A stretch of DNA of 64,000 nucleotides, from NCBI GenBank assembly GCA_030035585.1, contig CM057460.1:132602714-132666713 (forward strand). Reading direction: 5' to 3'. The DNA is from Dugong dugon. Lineage: Eukaryota > Chordata > Mammalia > Sirenia > Dugongidae. Within the stretch, counting starts at the first letter, position 1; the number at the start of each line of letters is the position of its first letter. The translations under genes were made by a program, and so were the position numbers. The notes below the pieces were generated by a model that was not told the origin of the DNA, made no database searches, and was given only the letters and a program-made list of their open reading frames with translations. Of the stretch, positions 12,265-24,136 are shown piece by piece.

Positions 12265-13441
12265 AGTGTACATGAAACATTTTCTGTAAAGTCAATAAAT
12301 AAAACTTTTTCAAATTAGTGATTTTACTGAATTTATTTGATTTGTGCTCGATAAATGGATATAATTGTGGGTTTTTTGGTAGCCAGTTAAACACTAATAA
12401 AGAAAGAGCTAGAGCAACAAAAAAAGTTTCTACCTTTATAGGAAAAACAAGACTTGGATCATTAGCCTTTAATAGCTTTTAATGTCTTGGGACATTGAAA
12501 CAATTACCACTTGGAGAAAATTATTTAGCTATCTGTGAAAGCTATTCAGAAGAAGCTAAATACTTACAAATGTTTTTCAGATTTGGTCTGTGAGTTTAAT
12601 GGCTGTCTCTGGACAGATGATCAGCTTTAATATTGGAATTACTCGGTATGGTATGGAGCTTGCCCTAGAAAGACAGGCAAAGGTTTCTGGTGCTCTTACC
12701 AAATATAGAAATATTTGACAATGTGTCCAACCATTCTCTCGCATGTGTACATACTCAAAATATTCGAAAATGCAATTTCAATTAAATCCATAAATGTGAT
12801 TCCAAATTTTTGAAATACTGGTTTCAATCTTATCCCTTGATATGTAAATCTTTCCAAAGTATGCCATGCTGGTTCAGCAAAAAACTGGCATCTTGGGTGT
12901 CTTTTGGAGGAACACTTCTTAGAAAACTTGGTGCCTTATTTCTGTTGTGATATTAGGACACCTATTTGAAGAAAATTTTGACAATGCAGTAGCTTTCTGT
13001 AAATTTCTGTATCTCATTGAAAATCATATGCCTCCAATACGTGACTCATACCCTGATCCTGTTGCAATATTTTCTCAGGATAAACAATCAGATGCTTGAG
13101 ATTAAAAGTGCAATTAGAATCATCAGAGACACTTCTGCACACACGGGTCCGAGCTTTTCCTGAAAGCTCAGTAACTATAGTTGCATTCTGATTAACCGCA
13201 GGTAGCTCATCCTATTACTAGGTTCATCTTTTCTAGTATTCCTGGGAATCCCTGAGGGAAGTTGGCATATTTCATAAATCTCTTCTGTTGGTTAAAAATA
13301 AATTGAGCCTTCACTATCACTCCCACTACCACTGACCACTTTGTTACCTTTCTGTAGTTCACTTTTCTTCCTCACAAAAATAACTTTCCCAGAATATTTT
13401 TGCTTTCCCTGAGCTGTTGTACTTTAAGAAGGGGCACATGT
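12265..13441. other. Unassigned intergenic sequence
   Basis: About 1.2 kb of AT-rich sequence. No supported gene or repeat. Confidence 0.5.
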
Positions 13442-16231
13442 TGTTGCTGCTAGGTGCTGCCAGGTCTGTTCTGGTTCTTGGCAACCCTAAGTACAACAGC
13501 ACAAAACACCTCCCGGTCCTGTACCATCCTCACAGTTGTTCTTGTGTTTGAGCTCATTGTTGCAGCCACTGTGTCAATCCATCTTACTGAGGGTCTTCCT
13601 ATTTTTCAATGACCCTTTACTTTACCAAGCATGATATCCTTCTCTAGGGATTAGTCCCTCCTAATAACTTGCCCAAAGTACACTAGATGAAGTCTCTCAA
13701 ACTTTACTTCTACAGAACATTCTAGCTGTACTTCTAACAGGAGAGATGCATTTGTTCTTCTGGCAGTCCATGGTATAGTCAGTATTTTTTGTCAATACTA
13801 TAATTCAAAGGCATCAATTCTTCTTTGGTCTTCCTTATTTATTCTCCAGATTTTGTATACGTATGAGACGATTGAAAATACCATGGCTTGGGTCAAGCGC
13901 ACCTTAGTCCTCAAAATGATATATTTGTTTTTGACACCCTGAAGAGAGATTTTACAGCAGATTTGCCAAAGGCAATGCATTGTTTGATTTCTTGACTGCT
14001 GCTTCCATGGGTGTTGATTTTGGATGGATTCAAATAAAACAAAATCCTTGAAAAGTTCAATATTCTCTGTTTATCATGATGTTGCTCTTTGGTCCAGTTG
14101 TGAGGATTTTTTTTTTTCCTTTATGTTGAGGTGTAATCCATAGTAAAGGCTGTAGTCTTTGATCTTCGTCAGTAAGTGCTTCAAATCCTTTTCACTTTCT
14201 GTAAGCCAGTTTGTGTCATCTGTATATCACATATTGCTAACGGGTCTTCCTCCAATCCTGATGCTGCGTTCTTCTTCATATAGTCCAGTTTCTCAGGTCA
14301 TTTCCTTAGCACAGAGACTGAGCAAGTATAGTGAAAGGATACAACCCTGACTCACACCTTTCCTGATTTTAAACCATGCAGTATCCCCTTGTTCTGTCTG
14401 AACGACTGCCTCTTGATCTACATACAGGTTCCACATGAGCACAATTAAGTGTTCTGGAATTCCCATTCTTCACAATGTTATCCATAATTTATTGTGATCC
14501 ACACAGTTGAATGTCTTTGCATAGTCAATAAAACACAGGTAGACATCTTTCTAGTATCCTCTGCTTTTAGCAAAGATCCATCTGACATCAGCAATGATAT
14601 CCCTCATTCCACTTCCTCTTCTGAATCTGGCTTGAATTTCTGGCAGTTCTTTGTCGCTGTACTGCTGCAACCGCTTTTGAATGATCTTCAGCACAATTTT
14701 ACTTGTGTGTGATATTAATGGTATTGTTTGTTAATTTCCACATTCTGTTGGATCACCTTTCTTTGGAGTGGGTACAGATACGAATTTCTTCCAGCTGGTT
14801 GGCCAGGCAGCTGTCTTCCAAATTTCTTAGGATACGAGTGAGCACCTCTAGGACTGCATCCATTTGTTGAAACATCTCAGTTGGTATTGCATAAATTCCT
14901 GGAGCCTTGTTTTTCACCAGTGCCTTCAGTGTAGCTTGGACTTCTTCCTTTAGTACCATTGGTTCTTGATCATAAGCTCCCTCCTGAAATGGTTGAACAT
15001 AGACCAATTCTTTTTGGTACAGTGTCTGTGTATACCTTCCATCTTCTTTTGATGCTTCCTGTATCATTCAATATTTTGCCCATAGAATCCTTCAATATTG
15101 CAACTTGAGGCTTGAATTCTTTTCTCAGTTCTTTCAACCTGAGAAATGCCAAGTGTGTTCTTACCTTTTGGTGTTCTAACTCCAGGTCTTTGCACATGTC
15201 ATTATAATACTTTCCTTTGTCTTCTCCAGCTGCCCTTTGAAATCTTCTGTTTACTTCTTTTACTTCATCATTTCTGCCATTCCCATTAGCTACTCTATGT
15301 TCAAGAGCAAGTTTCAGAGTCCCTTCTGACATCCACTTTGGTCTTTTATTACTTTCTTATCTTTTTAATGATCTTTTTGCTTTCTTCATGTATGATGTCC
15401 TTGATGCCATCTCACAACCCTTCTGATCTTCGGTCATTAGTATTCAAAGTGTCCAATCTGTTCTGGAGATGGTCTCTGAATTCAGATAGGAAATACTCAA
15501 GGTCATACTTTGGCTCCGGTGGACTCATTTTAATTTTCTGCAGCTTCAACCTGAACTTGCATATGAGCAATTAATGGTGTATTCCACAGTCGGCACTAGC
15601 CTTGTTCTGATGATAGTGAGCTACTCTGTCATCCCTTTCTACAGATGTGATCAATTTGATTCCTGTGTATTCCATCCAGAGAGTTCCATGTGTATAGTCA
15701 AAGTTCATGCTGTTGAAAAAAGGTATCTGCAAAGAATAGGTCTTGGTCTTGTAAAATTCTACTGTGCAAAATCATGGGAAATCTTAAATTTCTTCATTTT
15801 TGGCATTAGCGGTTGGTGTGTAAATTTGAATAACAGTTGTATTAACTGATCTTCCTTGTAGGCATGTGGATATTACCCTATCACTGACCACATTGTACTT
15901 CAGAATTGTTTTTGTTGTTGTTAGATGCCTTCAAGTAGGTTCTGGCTCATAACGACACTTTGTACAACAGAATGAGACACTGCCTAATCCTTTGTCAATC
16001 TCACAATTCTTGTTAGGCTTGAAACCATTGTTGTAGCCACTGTGTCAGTCCATCTCTTTGAGTGTCTTCCTCTTTTTTGCTGACCCTTTACTCTAGGATA
16101 GATGTTGCGGTGTTTTTTTTTGACAGTGAATATGATGCCATTCCTCTTCAATTTGTCATTCCTGGCATAGAGGACCATCCAATTTTCCATTTCAGCTCAC
16201 TAATGCCTAGGATATCTATCTTCAATCATTC
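13442..16231 (-). mobile_element. RTE LINE, long copy, interrupted (continues at 18549)
   Basis: A minus-strand RTE element. The 3' tail is at 13442 (TTGTTGCTGCTAGGTGCTG on the plus strand). The RT region spans about 14000-14800 and the endonuclease part lies above 15500. The RT catalytic box at about 14216-14227 reads YTDD, not YADD. Fragments of the frame survive, such as a 104-codon piece at 14753-15067 and a 120-codon piece at 14970-15332, but stops and frameshifts separate them. A short RTE tail sits inside at 15908-16094. At 16231 a MaLR LTR breaks the element, and its 5' part reappears at 18549-18655. Confidence 0.92.
15908..16094 (-). mobile_element. Short RTE 3' tail nested in an RTE
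   Basis: TTTTTGTTGTTGTTAGATGC opens a ~185-bp copy of the RTE 3' end, stopping at CTGACCCTTTACTCT. The host RTE reads ...TACTTCAGAATTG before it and AGGATAGATGTTG after it, in the expected order for the endonuclease region. This is a 5'-truncated RTE insertion into an older RTE of the same orientation. Confidence 0.85.
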
Positions 16232-16726
16232 TGTCATGGTTTGAATTATGTCCCCTAAAAAAATGTATCAGTTTGGCTGAGCTACCATTCCCAGAATTGT
16301 GTGGTTGTCCTCTATTTTGTCATTGTAATTTTATGTTAAAGAGGATTAGGGTGGGATTGTAACACCACCCTTACCTAGGTCACATCCTTGATCCAATGTA
16401 AAGGGAGTTTCCCTGGGGTGTGGTCTGCACCACCTTTTATCTCTCAAGAGATAAAACGAAAGGGAAGCAAGCAGAGAGTTGGGGGACCTCATACCATCAA
16501 GAAAGCAGTGCCGGGAGCAGAGTGCATCCTTTGGACTAGGGTCCCTGCGCCGAGAAGCTCTTAGTCCGGGAGAACACTGATGAGAAGGCCGAGAGAGAAA
16601 GCCTTTCCCTAGAGCTGACACCCTGAATTTGGACTTTCAGCCTACTTTACTGTAAGGAAATAAACTTCTCTTTGTTAAAAACATCCGCTTGTGTTTCTGT
16701 TACAGTAGCACTAGATGATCAAGACA
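16232..16726 (+). mobile_element. MaLR-type LTR, lineage-specific family
   Basis: A 495-bp LTR. It starts TGTCATGGTTTGAATTATGT and ends GATGATCAAGACA. Internal marks are ACCACCTTTTATCTCTCAAG with GAGATAAAACGAAAGGG, and AGGAAATAAACTTCTCTTTG with an AATAAA signal just before the 3' end. The same family occurs in reverse at 51292-51790 and 61953-62422. The start motif relates it to MST/MLT1 LTRs, while the body is unlike the human consensus, fitting an Afrotherian subfamily. It lies inside the RTE at 13442-18655. Confidence 0.85.
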
Positions 16727-17432
16727 GACTTTGGTACCAAGAGAGTGGAGTTCTGCTCTAACTGATACCTAAAATGTGGAAGCGGTTTTGAAACTATGAA
16801 TGGATAGAGGTGCAGCAGTGGCAGCAGCAAAGGACCAGCAGCAGCAGAGAAGCTGCAGCAGCAGAGAACCAACAGCAGCAGAACTAGGAGACCGGTGCAA
16901 GATGGCTCTGGAGCCGACCCATGGAGCGAGAGAACTGAGTGCCTGTGCACAGGAGGCTTCCTGCCAAAGTGGGGTGCCTCTGGGTACTTACCAGTGGAGC
17001 TACTGAGCTTTGGAACACTTGCCCCAGCAGGGCAGATGCGGGTATGAGGCCCGAGGGCCAAGAGGCCACAGGAAACAGAAGCAGAAGCTAAAGAGACAAG
17101 GGACACAAGAAGCCAAGCTGCCTCAGTCTCAAAAGGTAAGGCCATGACCTCAGGGGTTTCAAGGGGTGGAGCCATGGCCTCTGGTGTTTCTAAGCGTGGA
17201 GTCACCACTCAGATGTACTAGGAGAATGGTGCACCTAAAGCAGAGGGAGCAGAGTTGCTGTCCCAGTGGGCCTGGAAGGCGGAGCTGAAGTCCAGGGCCG
17301 AGGGGCCTCCACTCAAAACCCAGAGACTGTGGCCAATACCTAGAGTCTGGAGGGCAGGGCTATTGTGTACATTGTCTCAGAGAACAGAGGATTATTTTCA
17401 AAGCTTTGAAGGCTAATGTAATGTGTAATGTA
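16727..17432 (+). mobile_element. MaLR internal leader, truncated
   Basis: Starts right after the LTR with TTTGGTACCAAGAGAGTGG, a primer-binding site for tRNA-Leu(UAA) (16732-16748). CCTAAAATGTGGAAGCGG follows, as in MST/THE1 elements. A CAG-rich tract at about 16811-16885 (repeated GCAGCAGCAG) comes next, then GC-rich non-coding sequence. No gag or pol domain is visible. It stops where a plus-strand RTE begins, so the 3' part and 3' LTR are gone. Antisense frames of 165 codons (16711-17208) and less look like chance in GC-rich sequence. Confidence 0.75.
16732..16748 (+). promoter_or_regulatory. Primer-binding site, tRNA-Leu type
   Basis: TGGTACCAAGAGAGTGG is the near complement of the 3' end of tRNA-Leu(UAA), which ends ...CACTCCTGGTACCA. 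It lies a few bases behind the LTR end. It is the expected site for minus-strand priming in ERVL/MaLR elements, with three differences from a perfect match. Confidence 0.7.
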
Positions 17433-18548
17433 ATGGATCCTGGCTGAAAGCAGAGAATACCAGAAAGATGTTTACCTGTGTTCTATTAACTTCACAAAGG
17501 CATTTGACTGTGTGGATCATAACAAATTATGGATAACCTCGCAAGAATGGGAATTCTAGAACAATTAATTGTGCTCATGAGGAATCTGTACCCAGATCAA
17601 GATGCAGTCCTTTGAACAGAAAAGGGATGCTGCAAGGTTTAAAGTTAGGAAAACTGTGCCTCTGGGTTGTATCTGTTCACCATACTATTTAAATCTGTAT
17701 ACTGAGCAAATAATCCAAGAAGCTGGACTATAAGAAGAAGAATACAACATCAGTATTGGAGGAAGACTCATTAACAACCTCTGTTATGCAGATGACAGAA
17801 CCTTGCTTGCTGAAAGTGAAGAGGAATTGAAGCAGTTACTGATGAAAATCAAAGACTACAGCCTTCAGTACAGATTATACCTCAACATAAAGAAAACAAA
17901 AATACTCACAACTGGATCAATAAACAACATCATGATAAACGGAGAAAATACTGAAATTGTCAAGGATTTCTTTTTACTGGAATCCACAGTCAACACACGT
18001 AGAAGCAGCAGACAAGAAATCAAATCAAACGATGCATTGCACGGGGCAAATCTGCTGTAAAAACCTCTTTAAAGTGTTAAAAACAAAGATGTCGCTTTGA
18101 GCACTAAGGTGCACCTGACCCATGCCATGGTGTTTTCAACTGCCTCATATGCATGTGAAAGCTGGACAATGAATACGGAAGACGGAAGAAGAATTGACGC
18201 CCTTAAGATGTGGTGTCGGAGAAGAATATTGAATATACCATAGACTGCCCAAAGAGCGAACTAATCTGTCTTGGAAGAAGTACAGCCAGAATGCTCCTTA
18301 GAAGTGAGGATGATGAGACTACATCAGGAGGGACCAGTCTCCGGAGAAGGACATCATGCTTGGTAAAGTGGAGAGTGAGAGAAAAAGAGGAAGACTTTCA
18401 ACAAGATGGATTGGCACAGTGGCTGCAACAATGAGCTCAAGCATAATAACAGTTGTGAGGAGGGTGCAGGACTCGGCATTGTTTCATTCTGTTGTGCACA
18501 AGATTGCCATGAGTTGGAACCGACTCGACAGCACCCGACAACAAACAG
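17433..18548 (+). mobile_element. RTE LINE, 5'-truncated, + strand
   Basis: Begins within the RT region (GGATCCTGGCTGAAAGCAG) and runs to the 3' tail (CGACTCGACAGCACCCGACA). An RT box YADD is encoded at 17785-17796 (CTCTGTTATGCAGATGAC). The following 85-codon frame (17803-18060) keeps the KKTKI and MINGE motifs common to all RTE copies here. It is inserted in, or joined to, the MaLR leader, and the host minus-strand RTE resumes directly after it. Several frameshifts make it inactive. Confidence 0.9.
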
Positions 18549-18655
18549 TCTTTACATTCCATGTGCCCATTATTAACTATGTTTGCAGCTGTTTCTTCTC
18601 ATTTTGAGTCATGCCACATCAGCAAATGAAGGTCCAAAACTTTACTGCATCCACA
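18549..18655 (-). mobile_element. RTE LINE, displaced 5' part of the 13442 copy
   Basis: The plus strand reads TTACATTCCATGTGCCCATT, ATGTTTGCAGCTGTTTCTTC, GTCATGCCACATCAGCAAAT. This matches the stretch upstream of the endonuclease in the RTE at 60440-60545 and continues the order expected after 16231. About 50 bp of RTE are missing at the junction. It shows that the MaLR and the + strand RTE landed inside one older RTE. Confidence 0.8.
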
Positions 18656-20374
18656 GGCACATGCCCCTGCTTAACTCAGAACATAATTAACACAAGCCTA
18701 TAACATTTCACAAATATTGGGAAAAAGGAAGTTATACATTTTTTGCATAAAATCAAATCCTTAAACTGGATATTATATATAACTGAACACAAGATGATCT
18801 ACATAAAGTTCACCACTGGTTATATTTTTTCCTAGCCTGTATTCATATGGCCACATTCAGAGTATAGTCCCCAACCTGCATGCCTTTAGCATGGCCCCTT
18901 GATTGGAATCTTCATGAAAGGCAAAAGAGTGATACTAATAACTTTCAAAGATGAACCTTTGAGCAAAGCAAAAATAAGTTTTTATATTTGTACAAGGCAT
19001 CTAACTATAAGAAAGAAAAATCCAGATGTGTACAAGTGTTGAATTATTTAAGTGGGGCCTATGGTAATAAAAGTCTGCTGTCTTCTCATATTGTGAGAGA
19101 TTATTTCTGGGATAGGTATTAAAGCAAGATTTGAAACCATAGCAGTGGAGAGGCTCACTCCTCTTGCCGGGTCTCTACTATGAGGATTAGTATATTGAAG
19201 CAGTTAGAGGAGACAGGATAAACTGGAATCTGAAAGCAAACCAGATGTAGAATTACTCTTCTAGTGGTAGTAGCAGATTTATAGAGCCCTCCATCTTTTG
19301 GTAGCACATCTAAATTCTGGTGCCACCCCTAGGAAGTTGTTAGAGCAACCAAGACTGTCTCTTTAGAGTTGATTGAAGTAGTTCTCCCCTCCTCATTTGT
19401 TTTAATCACTGCCACAATTCCCAAATGGAAGCTTGAGGCTATGAGAATAGGATTTCTTCCTTACAAGAATTATTTAGCAAACTAGCAAAAATGTTCAGAT
19501 CCCCACATGATACAATAATTCTGAGAACTAAATCTTTTGGACTGAATAAGCAGTCCAGAGAGTCTTAGACTTAATTCAAAGCTGGGAAAAGATTAGAAGA
19601 ACCAGCTTTCTTAAGACAAGAAAATAGGACTTTCGAATTATAAAAACAAGATCATCAAATATAATGATCTTTTTCTTCTGTACCTCAAGATGGTGAACAG
19701 TATAAACTAGTTCTATAATTTTATGTGGTACAGATTGATGACTTATTATCTTGAATGTTCTCATTCCAGAAGAAGTTATTTGCAGTCTTGGTAAAATTAA
19801 ACACACACTAAAATATCTGGAGTGTATGTGTTGTCTTACAATAAAAGAACGGTCTTTCCTCAAAGTTAAATCCAAACTTCCATCTAACTCATCTAGCCTT
19901 CAAATTAAAACCTAGGAGAAGACCATTTTAGCAAAAGCACTGCAATACTGTGTGTTTAGTAAAGAAACATACCATGGTAAAAAGTTCAGTTCTTCACTGT
20001 GTAACTTTTAATACTAAAGTGATGTATCAGTAAGTTAACATTTTCCAAAAAATTATTATGATTGAAAAGAAACCTGATAGACCAATATTGCTACCACTAA
20101 ATATTAAATACCACAATTATATTTAAAGAATGTGCGGGGAAGTTCTTCCTAGTCTGTAGAAGAGATTGACTACCATTACTGTCATTTAAAATATTTACTT
20201 ATTTTGGGAACTAAACTTAAATAACTTAAACCCTAAATTATAGCAATAAAACACATTTAAATGTGATCATCTAACTACTCATGCAACATTATATGATAAT
20301 TTAGTCATGAAAAGCATATTCGTTTTATACCTGTGTGTTTGTGTGTATATATTGTGTGACAATACAATATTTTT
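18656..20374. other. Unassigned intergenic sequence
   Basis: About 1.7 kb of AT-rich sequence. The 99-codon minus-strand frame at 19576-19875 is low-complexity hydrophobic/basic and matches nothing I know. A GTGTGTTTGTGTGTATATAT patch lies at 20331-20350. Confidence 0.5.
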
Positions 20375-20578
20375 TTTGTTGTCGTGTGCCCGTGACTTGA
20401 TTCCAACTCATAGCGACCAAATAGGATGGAGTAAAACGATCCTGTATGATTTCCAAGGCTGTAATCTTTAATGGAAAGAGACTGCCACTTCTTTTTCCCC
20501 TGGAGTGGCTGGTGGATTAGAACCGCTGACCTTTTGGTTAGTGGACCAGTGCTTAACCATTGTCCTGCCAGGGCTGCT
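20375..20578 (-). mobile_element. AfroSINE
   Basis: Minus-strand copy. The plus strand shows the tail (TTGTTGTCGTGTGCCCGTG, TTCCAACTCATAGCGACC) first, then TGATTTCCAAGGCTGTAATC, the TTTTTCCCCTGGAGTGGCTG block and the head TTAACCATTGTCCTGCCAGG. Confidence 0.9.
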
Positions 20579-20652
20579 TAATCTCATGGGTTCAAACAGC
20601 CGACCTTTGGTTAGCAGCCTAATTCTTAACCACTGCACCACCAGGGCTCCAA
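20579..20652 (-). mobile_element. AfroSINE head fragment, second copy in tandem
   Basis: GTTCAAACAGCCGACCTTTG, GTTAGCAGCC and CACTGCACCACCAGGGCTCC form the reverse complement of the first ~70 bp of an AfroSINE. It is placed directly behind the head of the previous copy. It is either a second truncated insertion or a duplicated head. Confidence 0.8.
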
Positions 20653-20689
20653 ATAAATACACTAAATAATACATAAGCTATCTATTTTA

Positions 20690-21463
20690 TCATTGTTGTT
20701 GTTATCGCTGGGTGCTATAGAGTCTGTTCCGACTCGTAGCAACCCTATGTACGACAGAACGAAAGGCTATCAGGTCCTGTGCGATCCTCACAATCGTTGT
20801 TATGCTTGAGCCCATTGTTGCAGCTACTGTGTCAATCCATCTCGTTGAGTGTCATCCTGTTTTTCGCTGACCCTCCACTTTACCAAGCATGATGTTTTTG
20901 TCCTAGGACTGATTCCTCCTGATAACATGTCCAAAGTATGTGAGATGTAATCTCACCATCCTTGCTTCTAAGGAGCATTCTAGCTGTACTTCTTACAAGA
21001 CAGATTTGTTCATTCTTTTCTCAGTCCATGGTATATTCAGTATCCTTCGCCAACACCACAATTCAAAGATGTCAATTCTTCTTTGGTCTTCCTTCGTCAT
21101 TGTCCAGCTTTCGCATGCATACGAGGTGATTGAAAACTCTATAGCTTGGGTCAGGCACACCTCAGTCCTTAAAATGACATCTTTTCTTTTTAACACTTTA
21201 AAGGGGTCTCTTGCAACAGATTTGCCCAAAGCAATGCATCATTTAATTTTTTGACTGCTACTTCCATGAATGCTGACTGTGGATCCAAGGAAAATGAAAT
21301 CCTTGACAACTTCAGTATTTTCTCCATTTATCATGATGTTGCTTATTGGTCCAGTTGTGACGATTTTTGTTTTCTTTATGTTCAGGTGTAATCCATACTG
21401 AAGGCTGTGGTCTTTGATCTTCACTTTCAGTAAGTAAGGTTGTGTCATCTGTATAATATAGGT
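20690..21463 (-). mobile_element. RTE LINE, 5'-truncated
   Basis: Minus-strand RTE from the 3' tail (TTGTTGTTGTTATCGCTGGG) to the RT box region (GTTGTGTCATCTGTATAATA). Two minus-strand frames survive: 78 codons at 20993-21229 and 69 codons at 21239-21448, the latter with the KKTKI and MINGE blocks. It ends just past the YADD site, where the encoded residues are degraded. An L1 follows on the other strand after a short unassigned gap. Confidence 0.9.
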
Positions 21464-21534
21464 TTTACTTTATAATCACATTAATTTTGTTTAAGATTTA
21501 TTTCATCAGAAATGAATAAATAGGGTCAACGCTA

Positions 21535-23345
21535 GAGGCCCTATTACACTGCATAAATAGGATACAAATCAAACTAACAATACACAAATCCCAGAAGATA
21601 AGCTAGATAACTGGGATCTTCTGAAAATTAAACAGGCTCGTCAAAAGAGTTCATCAGAAGAGTAAAAAGAAAACTACAGACTGGGAAAAAATTTGGGCTA
21701 TGACAAATCTGACAAAGTTCCAATCTCTAAAATCTACAGGAAAATCCAACACCTCTACAACAAAAAGACAAATAACCCAATTAAAATACAGGCAAAGGAT
21801 GTGAATAGATACTTCATCAAAGAAGACACTAAAGAGGCTACCCGACACTGAGGGAATGCTGGCCGTCACTAGCCATTACAGAAATGCAAATCAAAACTAC
21901 AATGAAATACCACCTCGCACCAACATTACTGGCATGAATAAAAACAAAAACCAAAAAAACAGGAAAACAGGACATAATAAACGTTGGAGAGGCTGTGGGG
22001 TGCTTGGAACTGGTGGGAATGCAAAATGGTACAACCATTTTGGAAAATGATACAGTGCTCCCTTAAAAAGCTAGAAATAGAAATACTACACAATCCAGCA
22101 ATCCCACTCCTCAGAATATATCCTAGAGAAATAAGAGCCATCACACAAATAAACATATGCACACCATGTTTATTGCAGTATTATTCACAATAGCAAAAAC
22201 ATAGAAACAACATAAGTGTCCATCCAAAGATGAATGGATAAACAAACTATGGTACATACATACAATGGAATACTATACAATGATAAAGAACAATGATGAA
22301 TCTGCCAAGCGTCTCACAACATGGATGAATCTGGAGGGCATTATGGTGAGTGAAGTAAGTCAACCACAAAAGGACAAATACCGTATGAAACCACTTTATA
22401 AAAACTCATGAAAAGGTTTACGTGTAGAAAGAAACAATCTTTGATGGTTACTAGGGAGGAGGGGGGTGGAGAGGAAAAAACACTAATTAGTCAATAGATA
22501 ACTGATAACTTTGGTGAAGGGTAAGACAGTACACAATACTGGGGAAGTTAGCACAACTTGACCAAGGCAAGGTCATGGAAGCTCCATAGACACATCCAAA
22601 CTCCCTGAGGGACCAAATTACTGGCTGAGTGCTGGGGACCATTGTCTCCAGGGACTTCTAGCTTAACTGACATAATATAATTTATAAAGAAAATGTTGTG
22701 CATCCTATTTGGTGAGTAGTTTCTGGGGTCTTAAAGCTTGTGAGTAGCCATGGGAGATACTCCACTGATCCTGCATGGTCTGGAGCAAGGGAGAATGAAG
22801 AAACACAAAGATACAAGGGAAGATTTGTCCAAAGGACTAATGGGCCACAACTACCACAGTCTCCACCAGAATGAGTCCAGTACAACTAGATGGTGCCCAG
22901 CTACCACTGCTGACTTCTCAAACAAGGATCACAATAGAGTGTCCCAGGCAGAACTAGAGAAAATTATATAACAAAATTCTAACTCACAAAAAAAGACCAG
23001 ACTGACTGGACTGAAAGAGACTGTTGAAATACTGAGAGTATGGCCCCCGGACATCCTTTTAACTCAGTACTGAAGTCACTCCTGAAAGTTCACCCTTCAA
23101 CCAAAGATTAGACAGGCCCGTAAAACAAAAATAGACTAAATGGGCACACCAACCCAGGGGCTAGGACAAGAAGGCAGAAAGGGACAGGAAAGCTGGTAAT
23201 GGGGAACCCAAGGTCAAGAAGAGAAGAGTGTTGACATGTTGTGGAGTTGGCAGTCAATGTCACAAAACAATATCTATATTAGTTGTTTAATGAGAAATTA
23301 ATTTGCTCTGTAAACCTTCATCTAAAGGACAATTAAAAAAATTAA
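21535..23345 (+). mobile_element. L1 LINE, 5'-truncated: ORF2 C-terminus and 3' UTR
   Basis: Starts in the last part of ORF2 (AACTGGGATCTTCTGAAAATT). It continues through the conserved block encoding MQIKTTMKYHL-like residues (about 21880-21910) and the cysteine-rich end near 21984-22060. The 70-codon frame 21984-22193 contains WWECKMVQPFWK. The 3' UTR follows to TTAATGAGAAATTAATTTGC, a CTGTAAACCTTCATC motif and an A-rich end. ORF2 is broken by stops. This copy has the simple, single 3' terminus, unlike 35834-36899. Confidence 0.9.
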
Positions 23346-23877
23346 ATTTAATTTAAAAATTACTCCATACAGAAGGTCCGGGATACAATTTGAGAAAAAA
23401 ATAAAAAGAAGTGAATTTTATGTGGGTTATTTATTATTCAAACCAGAGGAAAAAAGTACTTGATTTGTTAGAAAATTTAGAACTAGAACAATTACTTTAA
23501 AGGTAGCTTTAAAGAGGTATCAAAAAGAGTATTCATCCATATTTTTTTCAACCTTGTAAACACTTTTTACATAATGCATATTCATAGAATATTTAAGTAG
23601 AAAATTTTCATATTTTAATGATTTTTTGAGTTGTAGTTTTAGATCATACTTAAATATTTCCCATAAATATATTCTTAGCTGAAGAAATACAGGCTTACAT
23701 TTTGATTTCTTTTCTAACGATTAACTGCTGTTGTAGAACTAATGTATTTGGTACTCTAAAACTCAGGGATCTTTTATTTCAATATATTTAGGAAAACTTA
23801 GGTCAAATTTCATCCTTGGTAGCCTTATTTTCTCACTGTATTTCATTTTAGGCATCATTGTACTATTTATTTTGACT
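23346..23877. other. Unassigned AT-rich sequence
   Basis: About 530 bp between the L1 end and an AfroSINE. No feature recognised. Confidence 0.5.
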
Positions 23878-24130
23878 CCTCCCTGGAAAGCAACGACAAC
23901 AATGAAACATTGTCACGAAGGTGATTCTGACTCATAGCAGCTCCACGTGTTACAAAGCAGAACTGCTCCATAGGGTTTTCTTGGCTGTTGTCTTTACAGA
24001 ACCAGATCACCAGGTCTTCCTTAAACGTTTCTTCAGCACCACTTGGTAGGTTAGAACCACCAACCTTTAGATTAACAGCAAAAATCATTTGTGCTACCCA
24101 GGGACATACATTTCCACCATAGCATTCCCT
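23878..24130 (-). mobile_element. AfroSINE, variant form
   Basis: On the plus strand the tail comes first (CAACGACAACAATGAAAC, GTGATTCTGACTCATAGCAG). GCTCCATAGGGTTTTCTTGG, AGAACCAGATCACCAGGTC and a head remnant near GTGCTACCCAGGGAC follow. It is the member with an AGATCACCAGGTCTTCCT block, also seen at 57425 and 57998. Confidence 0.8.
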
Positions 24131-24136
24131 AAAATA

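Noticed and set aside
16711-17208. 165-codon minus-strand frame across the LTR/leader border, and its relatives at 50732-51383
   Set aside because: They read antisense through the GC-rich, CAG-repeat MaLR leader in several frames at once, which is what repeat composition gives by chance.
19576-19875. 99-codon minus-strand frame
   Set aside because: Lies in AT-rich unique sequence, with composition expected by chance and no known motif.
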